Positions 15,881-24,052 of a stretch of 64,000 nt of DNA are shown here, one piece after another. The translations under genes and the position numbers were made by a program. The stretch's first letter is position 1; each line of letters opens with the position of its first letter. This DNA is from DTU013 sp964512095 (GTDB lineage: Bacteria > Bacillota > Clostridia > Acetivibrionales > DTU013), in the NCBI GenBank assembly GCA_964512095.1, contig CAZEIH010000008.1, positions 25,133 through 89,132 of the forward strand, in the 5' to 3' direction. The notes beneath the pieces were generated by a model. That model did no database searches. It was not told the origin of the DNA and saw only the letters and a list, made by a program, of their open reading frames with translations.

Positions 15881-15915
15881 GAAGTATACAGAAAAATTGT
15901 GTTAATTATTATCAA
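15881..15915 (-). promoter_or_regulatory. Possible forespore (sigma-G/F-type) promoter of spoVA
   Basis: On the minus strand a GTATACTT box at 15881-15889 lies upstream of the 51-residue gene, with an AT-rich TGATAATA region 17-19 bases further upstream. Loosely similar to forespore promoters. The match is weak and rests partly on context. Confidence 0.25.
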
Positions 15916-15941
15916 GAATAAGGAATCACTTGTGTGACAGA

Positions 15942-16688
15942 TTAGTTGATATTTATGCGATTGCGAATATCCTCCAGAATCTTCTTCTCAATTCTGGATA
16001 CCTGAACTTGTGATATTCCTAGCATATTCGCTATTTGAACCTGGGTTTTTTCTTTAAAATACCTGAGTATTATTATTTGTTTTTCTCTTGGCTTGAGTGT
16101 TTCCATAACCTCTCTAAGGGCGATCCTATCTATGATATCAGTTTCGTCGTCATTGCAGCCGTTATGTAATCTGTCAATAAGCAAAAGTGATGAGTTTTCT
16201 CCCTCACTAACGGGACTAAACAAAGACTCAGGCGAATGGCCTGCCTCAACTGCCATGACGAGCTCTTCTACATCAATATTCAGGCGCTGTGCCATTTCGT
16301 TTACTGTGGGCTCCCTGCCAAATTCTTTACCTAACACTTCCTTAATTACCCGAACCTTATTGGCTATTTCCTTCAGTGACCTACTCACCTTTATAATTCC
16401 ATCATCCCTTAGAAACCGCTTTATCTCTCCTATGATCATGGGTACAGCATAGGTTGAGAATCTGACATCAAAAGACATGTCAAACTTGTTTATTGCCTTT
16501 ATAAGGCCAATACAACCGATTTGAAATATGTCCTCCGTTTCGTGGCCTCTATTCTGAAATCTCCGCACAATACTCCAAACCAAGCCTATATTCTTTTCCA
16601 CCAGCAACCCCTGGGCATTCCTGTCACCGTTTCTGGCCAAAGAAATAAGTTCTAGTGAATCTTTACCCTCATACGGATCAACACTCAT
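15942..16688 (-). CDS. sigF: Forespore RNA polymerase sigma factor SigF
   Basis: The first compartment-specific sigma factor of sporulation, held inactive by SpoIIAB. The 248-residue protein has region 2 (GLVWSIVRRF, then EDIFQIGCIGLIKAINKFD), region 3 (NEMAQRLNIDVEELVMA) and region 4 with its helix-turn-helix (TQVQIANMLGISQVQVSRIEKK). The ATG at 16688 follows GGAAAGG; a GTG 21 bases upstream is an alternative. It closes the spoIIA operon and is followed, as in Bacillus subtilis, by spoVA. Confidence 0.95.
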   Translation of the reverse strand: MSVDPYEGKDSLELISLARNGDRNAQGLLVEKNIGLVWSIVRRFQNRGHETEDIFQIGCIGLIKAINKFDMSFDVRFSTYAVPMIIGEIKRFLRDDGIIKVSRSLKEIANKVRVIKEVLGKEFGREPTVNEMAQRLNIDVEELVMAVEAGHSPESLFSPVSEGENSSLLLIDRLHNGCNDDETDIIDRIALREVMETLKPREKQIIILRYFKEKTQVQIANMLGISQVQVSRIEKKILEDIRNRININ

Positions 16689-16812
16689 AAATCTATACCT
16701 TTCCCCCACCTATGAAGGCAGCATTTGTAAAATAAATGTGACAACCTCTTTATTTTCTATTATTGCCACTTTTTTACTGTTTAACGCAAAAAAAATAAAT
16801 CCCGTGCTGTTA

Positions 16813-17250
16813 TTATGATTTGTCTTTAGCCCCAAAGGACTTGCATAGCATAACTGTAGTACCTTCTCCCAGCTTAGATCTGACCTTTATCATATCCATA
16901 AAGCTCTCCATCACAGTAAATCCCATACCCGAACGCTCCATCTCCGGCTTGGAAGTATACAAGGGCTGCATTGCCATCTCAATGTCCTCAATTCCCTTGC
17001 CTTCATCGGATATTTCAATCTCTATACTATTTTCATACAGGCGGCATATCATCGTAATAACGCCTGTCTTGCTTTCATAGCCATGTATAATCGCGTTGGT
17101 AACCGCTTCTGAGACTGCTGTTCTAATATCAGCCAATTCATCGATTGTCGGATCGAGCTGGGAGATAAAAGCAGCTGCTACTACCCTAGCAAAAGCTTCA
17201 TTATTTGACTTACTCATAAATTCCAGTTTCATCTCATTAACAGGCTGCAT
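16813..17250 (-). CDS. spoIIAB: Anti-sigma-F factor and serine kinase SpoIIAB
   Basis: Binds SigF, and phosphorylates SpoIIAA, using a GHKL ATPase fold. The N box EAVTNAIIHGYE, G1 box DEGKGIED and G2 box SGMGFTVMESFMD are intact. From the ATG at 17250, preceded by GGGGAG, the protein is 145 residues and begins MQPVNEMKLEF, like relatives. A reading from 17310 overlaps the spoIIAA stop and adds 20 residues; that form would be translationally coupled, so the start is not certain. Confidence 0.94.
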   Translation of the reverse strand: MQPVNEMKLEFMSKSNNEAFARVVAAAFISQLDPTIDELADIRTAVSEAVTNAIIHGYESKTGVITMICRLYENSIEIEISDEGKGIEDIEMAMQPLYTSKPEMERSGMGFTVMESFMDMIKVRSKLGEGTTVMLCKSFGAKDKS

Positions 17251-17306
17251 ACTAATACTCTCCCCTTTAATTTCTCCATACTGTAATTTCATATCTGTCA
17301 ATGTCA

Positions 17307-17651
17307 TCATGCTATAAGTAGCGCACTTACTGCGTGGTCCAGCTCTTCATAGATTGCCATAAGCTTCAATATCCCCGAAATTTCAAGAATATGAAGAATT
17401 TTTTGATTCCTGCAAATAATTGCCGCCCTTCCCCCAAGCTTTCTTATATTTGCATACCTTCCCACCAGCACACCTATGCCCGAACTATCCATAAAGCTCA
17501 ACCCCGACAGGTCAAATATCACATTTCGCGTAGTAGCCTTTAAAATCTCTCTTTCGATTTTGTTCCGGGCGTATTCAGCAAAATGGTGATCAAGTTCACC
17601 AATAAATGTAGCTATAAGCGTAGACCCCCTGTTGGTAAATCTAATTTCCAA
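17307..17651 (-). CDS. spoIIAA: Anti-anti-sigma factor SpoIIAA
   Basis: STAS-domain protein that releases SigF from SpoIIAB when dephosphorylated. GELDHH near the start and LSFMDSSGIGVLVGRY, which contains the phosphorylated serine, are clear. I place the start at the TTG 17651, six bases after GGGGGG, giving a 114-residue protein MEIRFTNRGST, close to the usual 117. An upstream ATG at 17699 would add 16 residues not found in the family. First gene of the spoIIA operon. Confidence 0.93.
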   Translation of the reverse strand: MEIRFTNRGSTLIATFIGELDHHFAEYARNKIEREILKATTRNVIFDLSGLSFMDSSGIGVLVGRYANIRKLGGRAAIICRNQKILHILEISGILKLMAIYEELDHAVSALLIA

Positions 17652-17688
17652 TGTAATCCCCCCAAAATCCAAGTGATTGCTTAATTTA

Positions 17689-17716
17689 TATTTCTTCAAA
17701 TACTTGGAAATCCCTT
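17689..17716 (-). promoter_or_regulatory. Possible sigma-H promoter of the spoIIA operon
   Basis: On the minus strand AAGGGATTT (17708-17716), then about 13 bases, then GAAAT within 17691-17697. This resembles the sigma-H pattern AGGAWWT and GAAT, and spoIIA is a known sigma-H target in relatives. Judged from similarity only. Confidence 0.35.
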
Positions 17717-17764
17717 CAAAGAATTTTGGTAAGATTTGTAATAATGCTGACTTTCTTTCGACAT

Positions 17765-18736
17765 TTATTTTTTAAGATTGCTACGGCCTTGACGGTGCTT
17801 ATCTGCGATTTCATCCACTTTTCTAAGTCTATGATTCACACCTGATTTACCTAACGGAGGTGTAAGAAGCTGTCCCAATTCTGTAAGGCTTGCATCACTG
17901 TATTGCAGCCTCAACTCTGCTATCTCTCTCAACCCAGTAGGCAGGCTATCGAAGCCTACGTTATTTCTGATATATTTTATGTTATCCACCTGTCTGACAG
18001 ATGCATTTACTGTCTTTTCAAGATTTGCAGTTTCACAATTTACAATCCTGTTTACAGTATTTCTCATACCCTTTAGTATACGGACATTTTCTAGCTCCAT
18101 CAAAGCTACATGGGCTCCAACAATGTTCAGGAAATCAACTATGTTTTCTCCTTCTTTTAGGTATGTAACATAGCTTCCCTTTCTCTTTATTATCCTGCCA
18201 TTGATTTCATAACAGCTCAGCAAGCTTTTTATTTCCCGAGCTTGTCCAATAGTACGGGAGGTAAGCTCCAAGTGGTAGGTTTTTTCTGGATCGCTTATAG
18301 AGCCTCCTGCCAGGAAAGCCCCTCTTAGATATGCCTTTATACAGCACTTCTCCTGTATAGAATCCATTTGGGGTATTACAAGCTCCAGTGCCTGACCTGA
18401 GTCTTCAGATGAAACTGACACCCCAATACGCTTAAGCAGTTCTGCAGAACCTAATGTTGGCGTTATGAAAAGCATATATGATACATGCTTTTTCAGCTTT
18501 CTGCTTTTTCGTATCATAACCTCCGGCGAGATATTGCAAAGCCTTCTAGTGCTACTATATATCCATCTGGCAAATGCAGCATTTTCTGTAGTGATTCTAA
18601 TATTATAGCCTCCGGCGGGGGCAGAAGCAACTGCACCGTTAAGTCTGACAACAGCTGCCAGCCCTGTCGCTAAACAGCAATCTTTTATGTCTTCAAGCCT
18701 GCATAGCTCGTTTTTTACTGTTGATGAAAAAGACAC
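17765..18736 (-). CDS. whiA: WhiA, DNA-binding regulator of division and sporulation
   Basis: A 323-residue protein with the WhiA N-terminal LAGLIDADG-like domains and a C-terminal helix-turn-helix (SLTELGQLLTPPLGKSGVNHRLRKVDEIA). The GTG at 18736 follows GGAGGTGATAAG and gives MSFSSTVKNELCRLE, matching the family. Readings from ATGs further upstream overlap the ribosome site. whiA normally sits after rapZ and yvcK; here a glycogen-debranching gene lies between yvcK remnant and whiA. Confidence 0.93.
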   Translation of the reverse strand: MSFSSTVKNELCRLEDIKDCCLATGLAAVVRLNGAVASAPAGGYNIRITTENAAFARWIYSSTRRLCNISPEVMIRKSRKLKKHVSYMLFITPTLGSAELLKRIGVSVSSEDSGQALELVIPQMDSIQEKCCIKAYLRGAFLAGGSISDPEKTYHLELTSRTIGQAREIKSLLSCYEINGRIIKRKGSYVTYLKEGENIVDFLNIVGAHVALMELENVRILKGMRNTVNRIVNCETANLEKTVNASVRQVDNIKYIRNNVGFDSLPTGLREIAELRLQYSDASLTELGQLLTPPLGKSGVNHRLRKVDEIADKHRQGRSNLKK

Positions 18737-18777
18737 CTTATCACCTCCAAAAACCTCCTGTACAAACATCGAATTCT

Positions 18778-20802
18778 TCACTTGTACTTCTTTTCATAGG
18801 TCCACAGCACCTCGGCAACACTCCAGGCCTGCGCGCAGCATCCCCTTGGAGCCAAGGGTTCATCGCCGTCAAATATTTCGGAAATACTCCCTAGACATGC
18901 GTGGGTAATGTGATCCCTAAATGGTTCTAAAAACTCCTTGGGCATATCGGTGTATTTTTCTTCTTTTCCAAAGGTCCTGCTAAATGCAGTAACAAAATAG
19001 CCTATCGGCCATGTCCATACCGTGCCCTGGTGATAAGCCGAATCCCTTTGGTACCGGTCTCCTACATAATAATTCATGTATCTATCTGAGTGAGGCGAAA
19101 GACTCCTAAGCCCATAGGCTGTATAGAGCTCCTTCCACACCTTCTCCACTACCCATCTCGCTTTGGCTCCTTCTATAACCGGATAGGTCAGACCGGCGGC
19201 AAATATCTGGTTAGGCCTTACACTGTCATCCTTATAGCCCTCATTGACAACATCGTATAAGTATTTCCCTTCCTCATTCCAGAAAACCTTGACAAAATTG
19301 CTTTTCACATCGCTAGCCAGAGAGGCGAATTCATCGGAATCAAAACCAAGCTTTGACGATATCATTTCAATTATTTTAAGAGCATTATACCATAACGCGT
19401 TAATTTCTACAGCCTTGCCATGTCTAGGCGTGAATACCGTATTCCCAACCTTAGCGTCCATCCAGGTAAGCTGGGTATCTACGTTTCCGGCAATTATAAG
19501 GCAGTCGCTCTCCATATGGATATTGTGTAGCGTGCCATTTCGGTAAGCGTTATAAATCTGTAGCATTGAATCATATAACCCGGACTTCACTAATTCAAGG
19601 TCACCTGTTTCTTCAACATATCTGTAAACAGCTTCAAAATACCACAGGGCAGCGTCAACGGTGTTGTATCCCGGCTCTCCACCCTCATCGGGAAACATAT
19701 TGGGTACAAGTCCATATTTAATATACTCACTGAATGTAGAAAGTATATTTGCAGCATCCTCATAGCGTCCCGTAGCCAGTGTCAAGCCTCTCAGGGATAT
19801 CATAGCGTCCCTGCCCCAGTCTGTAAACCATGGGTAGCCGGCCATAATGGTCTTAGAGTTGGTGGAACGCCGGTTTACTATAAAATGGTCTGCACTTCTT
19901 ACTAAGCCTCGGTGAAACTCATCCTTGCAACCTTCCGTAAGCTTTTGAAGTCTGGCCCTTTCAGCCTCTATAGACATCCTTCCATAATCAGGTTCTAAAT
20001 ATTTGCCATATGTGTCCTCATGGCTACCACTATTACATTTCGAGCCTTTAGCTCCGTCAATAACTGTACAAACAACAAAGAAGCTAATGTCACTATCCGG
20101 TTGGGCCTCAATACTGAAAACGCCAGGAATATAGTGGTCCTCATATGCTCTGAGGCCTCTTTCCTGCTCAATATCATAATACATTCCCTCAAAGTACCTG
20201 TCCCTTGCTGCTTCATATTTACTCCCAGGACAGCCAAGAAGAATATCCAAACTGTGCTCATAGGGCTTGATTAGCGTATGACTACTACCTGCTTTTTGAC
20301 TAAATACCATATGGTGCTTAGAAGAATCACTGTGATAATCTCTAAAATTCACCAAAGGAGCGATTTTTATCGTAACCTTCTCTGTTGCCGTCCTTAGACG
20401 GTACATTACTAAAACAGTGTTTTCTCCATACACCAGTGATACTGTTTTTTCCACTATAACATCGCCAACACTGTATGTGTATGACGGTAAAGAATCCATT
20501 TGGAAGCTTTGCTGGTTTAGATAGCCTTTGTTTATATAGCCTCCAGTAGAAAATGAATGCAGTGGATATTCCCTGCCACTTATCGATATCATCTCATGCA
20601 ATTGGGAAAGTATCAGATGCCTTTCCACAGGAGGGTTCAACGACGCAACAAGAAGACCATGGTACCGTCTTGCGTTTCCTCCGATTATTGTTGATGAAGC
20701 AAAACCACCTATTCCATTGGTAAGGAGCCACTCTCGTTCTATGCCCCTGTCCCAGCTACACCACTCTGATTTTCCAAACCTCAAGGAACTACCTCCATTC
20801 AT
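18778..20802 (-). CDS. Amylo-alpha-1,6-glucosidase / glycogen-debranching enzyme
   Basis: A cytoplasmic 674-residue protein of the GDE_N plus amylo-1,6-glucosidase C-terminal architecture. The N-terminal beta domain includes WLLTNGIGGFASSTI and GGNARRYHGLLVAS. The catalytic (alpha/alpha)6 barrel includes MAGYPWFTDWGRDAMISLRGL and AYHQGTVWTWPIGYF. It removes branch stubs from glycogen or branched maltodextrins. Its placement between the yvcK remnant and whiA is unusual and shows that the cluster was rearranged. Start ATG 20802; another ATG lies 15 bases upstream. Confidence 0.9.
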   Translation of the reverse strand: MNGGSSLRFGKSEWCSWDRGIEREWLLTNGIGGFASSTIIGGNARRYHGLLVASLNPPVERHLILSQLHEMISISGREYPLHSFSTGGYINKGYLNQQSFQMDSLPSYTYSVGDVIVEKTVSLVYGENTVLVMYRLRTATEKVTIKIAPLVNFRDYHSDSSKHHMVFSQKAGSSHTLIKPYEHSLDILLGCPGSKYEAARDRYFEGMYYDIEQERGLRAYEDHYIPGVFSIEAQPDSDISFFVVCTVIDGAKGSKCNSGSHEDTYGKYLEPDYGRMSIEAERARLQKLTEGCKDEFHRGLVRSADHFIVNRRSTNSKTIMAGYPWFTDWGRDAMISLRGLTLATGRYEDAANILSTFSEYIKYGLVPNMFPDEGGEPGYNTVDAALWYFEAVYRYVEETGDLELVKSGLYDSMLQIYNAYRNGTLHNIHMESDCLIIAGNVDTQLTWMDAKVGNTVFTPRHGKAVEINALWYNALKIIEMISSKLGFDSDEFASLASDVKSNFVKVFWNEEGKYLYDVVNEGYKDDSVRPNQIFAAGLTYPVIEGAKARWVVEKVWKELYTAYGLRSLSPHSDRYMNYYVGDRYQRDSAYHQGTVWTWPIGYFVTAFSRTFGKEEKYTDMPKEFLEPFRDHITHACLGSISEIFDGDEPLAPRGCCAQAWSVAEVLWTYEKKYK

Positions 20803-20884
20803 GATAAACTTTACCATATTTCAAACCCATGCCCATCAGCCTGACAAACTACTTCCTAGTATATGTACAATTAACAGACCTACT

Positions 20885-21154
20885 CTAGTCACAGGCCCTC
20901 ACGTCATTTTTGACTGCTTCAATCACAGCTTTAGCAAGCTTTTGGGGATCATGCCTCACCAAATTGTTCTTCAAAGAAGCATAATCGCCCTCAATAATCA
21001 TGATACCTGCTGCACTTATCCTTTCACGGTCAATTAGGACCTGGTCAGCGCCATCGTTATGATATTTTTTCTTTAAATTCTCGGGAATAAGCGAATTATT
21101 CACAATGCACGTATCAACAATACCATCTCTATCCTTCCAGTCGCTAATTATCAT
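20885..21154 (-). pseudogene. yvcK: Truncated yvcK (CofD-like): only the C-terminal end remains
   Basis: Encodes 89 residues whose last 70 match the C terminus of YvcK: IVNNSLIPENLKKKY, ADQVLIDRERI and VRHDPQKLAKAV. The whole N-terminal Rossmann part with the GGGTG loop that binds nucleotide sugars is missing. The start ATG overlaps the rapZ stop (ATGA), as full-length yvcK genes do. An internal deletion just after the start codon would explain this. YvcK normally supports gluconeogenic growth and wall synthesis. The short product may be non-functional or a small independent protein. Confidence 0.75.
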
Positions 21155-22026
21155 CTACCAGCGCTCCTGCCATCCTTGTCAATATCCCTATGTTCAATTA
21201 CTGTCCTGTGCTGCTTTTCCTTCAAATTTCTCTGCAATTCATCTGCAATAGCAACGGAGCGGTGCCTTCCTCCTGTGCATCCTATGCCAATAACAAGCTG
21301 TGATTTACCTTCCTTAACGTAATTTGGTATAAGGAAATCCAGCATGGAGTTTATTTTATCAAGGAACTCTACTGTCTCTGGCTTGCCCAGAACAAATTCC
21401 TTCACATTTTCTTGCTTTCCTGTTTGCCTTTTCATGGTTTCAATATAGTAGGGATTGGGTATGAACCTAACATCAAATACTAGGTCACACTCTATAGGCA
21501 CCCCATATTTAAAGCCGAAGGAAATTATGTTAATTATCAAGCCCTTAAAACCATTATCCTGTCCTATAATTCCGTTTATTGATTCCTTAAGCTGCTTAGG
21601 CGTAAGACTAGATGTATCAATTACGTAATCAGCCTTATCCTTAATCTTCTGAAGCACTACCCTCTCTTCAGATATGCCTTTTAGCAGCCTGCCCTCCTGG
21701 GCAAGGGGGTGGGAGCGTCGGGACTCCTTGTACCGCTTTATGACAACCTGGTCGGAAGCCTCCAAGAAAAATATCTCAAAGGAGTGTCCGTCAGCAATCA
21801 AGGCTTCCAGTGCGGGGAAGAGATCATTTAAAAGCTCCCCTCCGCGTATATCAATAACTACCGCTATCTTATCCATCTTTTTATAGCTTTGGGAACAAAT
21901 CTCCGCTATTTTTGGTATTAGTAGCGGTGGCATATTGTCCACACAAAAGAAGCCTGCGTCCTCAAGATAATTGGCAACGAGGCTCTTACCTGCTCCGGAA
22001 ATCCCTGTAATAACAATAAATCTCAT
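21151..22026 (-). CDS. rapZ: RapZ/YvcJ nucleotide-binding protein
   Basis: A 291-residue P-loop protein. Walker A GISGAGKS at 8-15 and the C-terminal GIGCTGGRHRSVA signature are intact. In enterobacteria RapZ is an RNA adaptor for glucosamine-6-phosphate synthase control; in Firmicutes its role is less clear but it is linked to cell-wall precursor status and competence. It lies between murB and the yvcK remnant, whose start codon it overlaps. Confidence 0.93.
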   Translation of the reverse strand: MRFIVITGISGAGKSLVANYLEDAGFFCVDNMPPLLIPKIAEICSQSYKKMDKIAVVIDIRGGELLNDLFPALEALIADGHSFEIFFLEASDQVVIKRYKESRRSHPLAQEGRLLKGISEERVVLQKIKDKADYVIDTSSLTPKQLKESINGIIGQDNGFKGLIINIISFGFKYGVPIECDLVFDVRFIPNPYYIETMKRQTGKQENVKEFVLGKPETVEFLDKINSMLDFLIPNYVKEGKSQLVIGIGCTGGRHRSVAIADELQRNLKEKQHRTVIEHRDIDKDGRSAGR

Positions 22027-22038
22027 ATCTAGACCTCT

Positions 22039-22980
22039 CTATTCTTCTCCGACAATTTTAACTTCTGTTTGTAGCTTCACGCCATATTCATCAGATACCC
22101 TGTCTTGTATATGCCTAATCAGAGCTATTACATCACTGGCAGTTGCCCCACCTGTGTTCACAATGAATCCACAGTGAAGGCTGGAAATCTCTGCTCCGCC
22201 TAACCTGAAGCCCCTAAGGCCACAATCCTGTACAAGCTTACCTGCAAAATAGCCCTCAGGCCTTTTAAATATACTGCCTGCACTTGGTAGTTCCAAAGGC
22301 TGCTTCCCTTTCCTTCTAGTATGAAATTCCTTCATTTTTTCCTTTATCTCTTCCCGACAGCCTTTTTTTAGACTGATAACACTACTTAGGACTATTCCTA
22401 CCCCAGTCTGTATGATGCTCGAACGTTTTCCAAAGCAGTGCTCCTCATTATTGAGAGTTCGGTGCTTCCCATCAGTTCCAAGGTATACGGTACTTTTGAC
22501 CACCATGGACATATCTCCATCATACGCCCCTGCGTTCATCGTTACCCCACCCCCGAGAGTTCCAGGGATGCCTTCAGCAAATTCAAGCCCTGAAAGCCCA
22601 TGCTCCAGTGCTATTTTAGATAACCTTGACAGAAGTATTCCTGACTCCGCCCGGATTTCTTCACCATTCACCTCATACCCGCTCATGTTGTCGGTCAGCT
22701 GAATGACCACACCCCTTATACCTTTATCCCTGACAATAAGATTTGTGCCATTTCCCATAATCATTACCTGTACACGGTTTTCTTCACATAGCCTAAGGAT
22801 TTCCCAAAGGCTACTGTTGTCTGTCGGTCTAACCAACACATCCGCAGGCCCTCCTACTCTAAAGGAAGTATGGGCGGACATCGGCTCATCAACTGAAATA
22901 GCTACACCAGGAATGTTTTTTAATAGCTTTTGAACTTCTTTGGAAACCTTATTCAAAGCACTACTCCTTGCTATAAGCAT
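22039..22980 (-). CDS. murB: UDP-N-acetylenolpyruvoylglucosamine reductase
   Basis: FAD enzyme that makes UDP-N-acetylmuramate for peptidoglycan. A 313-residue protein with HTSFRVGGPADV and EGIPGTLGGGVTMNAGAYDG of the FAD-binding domain. The C-terminal SAGSIFKRPEGYFAGKLVQD contains the catalytic serine region, and the protein ends near TEVKIVGEE. It begins the murB-rapZ-(yvcK)-whiA group. A 15-bp perfect inverted repeat stands just upstream of its start. Confidence 0.93.
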   Translation of the reverse strand: MLIARSSALNKVSKEVQKLLKNIPGVAISVDEPMSAHTSFRVGGPADVLVRPTDNSSLWEILRLCEENRVQVMIMGNGTNLIVRDKGIRGVVIQLTDNMSGYEVNGEEIRAESGILLSRLSKIALEHGLSGLEFAEGIPGTLGGGVTMNAGAYDGDMSMVVKSTVYLGTDGKHRTLNNEEHCFGKRSSIIQTGVGIVLSSVISLKKGCREEIKEKMKEFHTRRKGKQPLELPSAGSIFKRPEGYFAGKLVQDCGLRGFRLGGAEISSLHCGFIVNTGGATASDVIALIRHIQDRVSDEYGVKLQTEVKIVGEE

Positions 22981-23001
22981 TTTTAAATTACATTTTTCAC
23001 T

Positions 23002-23043
23002 TACTACATTCTATTGCTTAATCTAAAACAATAGAATGTAGTA
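23002..23043. promoter_or_regulatory. 15-bp perfect inverted repeat upstream of murB
   Basis: TACTACATTCTATTG and CAATAGAATGTAGTA flank a 12-base loop, ending 22 bases before murB. No T run follows. It may be a repressor-binding site, an mRNA stem that affects murB translation, or a weak terminator for the PHP gene. Confidence 0.5.
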
Positions 23044-23079
23044 CATCAAGTTCGGAAGAAATACAGTACGGCTCATTGT

Positions 23080-23850
23080 CTAAGATTGAGCCTGTAAGTT
23101 ATCAATTACAGCGTTCCACGCCTCAGCTGTTGCTTTTTTTACAGTTCTTCTTACTCTTATATAATTTTCTAATTTACTAAGGTCTGTGTTTATAATCAAG
23201 CCCTCAGGCATCTGGATTTCACTGAGTATATCGAGAATGTTCTCGAATTTGCCTATGTCATAAGATATATGCGCATCTGTACCGCATGCGATACTCACAC
23301 CGTACTTTTTGCACTTTCTAACGAACTCGAGGCAATTTTCCCTAGAGCCCTTCCTGACCCTAAAAGAGCCATTGTTTAATTCTATTAGCTTTCCATGTTC
23401 GGCCGCTGCTCTCACTACCTTGTCAATATCAACCTGGAATGCCGGATTACCTGGGTGCCCAACAGCATCGACAAACGGGTTGCAGATAGCGTTTACCATC
23501 CCTTCAGTGTTTTCTTCCGCATTGCCCGGTTTAGTAATTAAATCATGGAAGCTGGCTATGCAAAATTCCAGTCTTGCCAGTATAGCATCAGGAATATCCA
23601 ACCTTCCTGCAAAATCCATTATATTGGCCTCCACGCCCTTAAATATCCTGACCCCTTCAATATATTCAGGTATAACATCTAGATTTACAAAATGCAAGAC
23701 AGTTGCCGCTCCCCGCATAGCAGGACCGTGGTCTGTCATTGCAATTGCATCCATGCCGTTTAATTTAGCCTGAGTCGCATTCTCTGTTATAGTGCTGTAT
23801 GCGTGTCCGCTTGATAGGGTGTGCGTATGTGTATCTGCAACTAGTTTCAT
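23080..23850 (-). CDS. PHP-domain metal-dependent phosphatase (YcdX type)
   Basis: A 256-residue protein of the polymerase-and-histidinol-phosphatase (PHP) fold. Metal ligands appear in DTHTHTLSSGHA (His7, His9), MTDHGPAM, KGVEANI, AVGHPGN and CGTDAHISY. Related YcdX proteins bind three metal ions and hydrolyse phosphate esters; the substrate here is unknown. GGAGG precedes the ATG. A minisatellite separates it from hprK upstream. Confidence 0.9.
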   Translation of the reverse strand: MKLVADTHTHTLSSGHAYSTITENATQAKLNGMDAIAMTDHGPAMRGAATVLHFVNLDVIPEYIEGVRIFKGVEANIMDFAGRLDIPDAILARLEFCIASFHDLITKPGNAEENTEGMVNAICNPFVDAVGHPGNPAFQVDIDKVVRAAAEHGKLIELNNGSFRVRKGSRENCLEFVRKCKKYGVSIACGTDAHISYDIGKFENILDILSEIQMPEGLIINTDLSKLENYIRVRRTVKKATAEAWNAVIDNLQAQS

Positions 23851-23867
23851 AATTCGCTCCTCCTCTG

Positions 23868-24010
23868 CTGCGTTAATCTGCTGTGCTCATATGCTGTGCT
23901 CGCCTGCTATGCTCATATGCTGTGCTCATATGCTGTGTTCGCCTGCTATGCTCATATGCTGTGCTCATATGCTGTGTTCGCCTGCTATGCTCATATGCTA
24001 CGTTCATTTG
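23868..24010. repeat. 13-bp minisatellite with 39-bp higher-order period
   Basis: Eleven head-to-tail 13-base units of the form CTGTGCTCATATG (reverse CATATGAGCACAG). Three variants alternate so that the pattern repeats exactly every 39 bases (units ending CATATG, CATATG, CGCCTG). The first unit (CTGCGTTAATCTG) and last unit are degenerate. The tract lies between the hprK stop and the PHP start and codes for nothing convincing. Confidence 0.9.
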
Positions 24011-24052
24011 CTGCATTTTATAGCTATTTCATGCTTCCCTATTCTATCCTTT

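Noticed and set aside
23868..24010. Possible CRISPR array
   Set aside because: Units are directly joined with no spacers, and no cas genes are present; the same holds for the arrays at 39265 and 63549.
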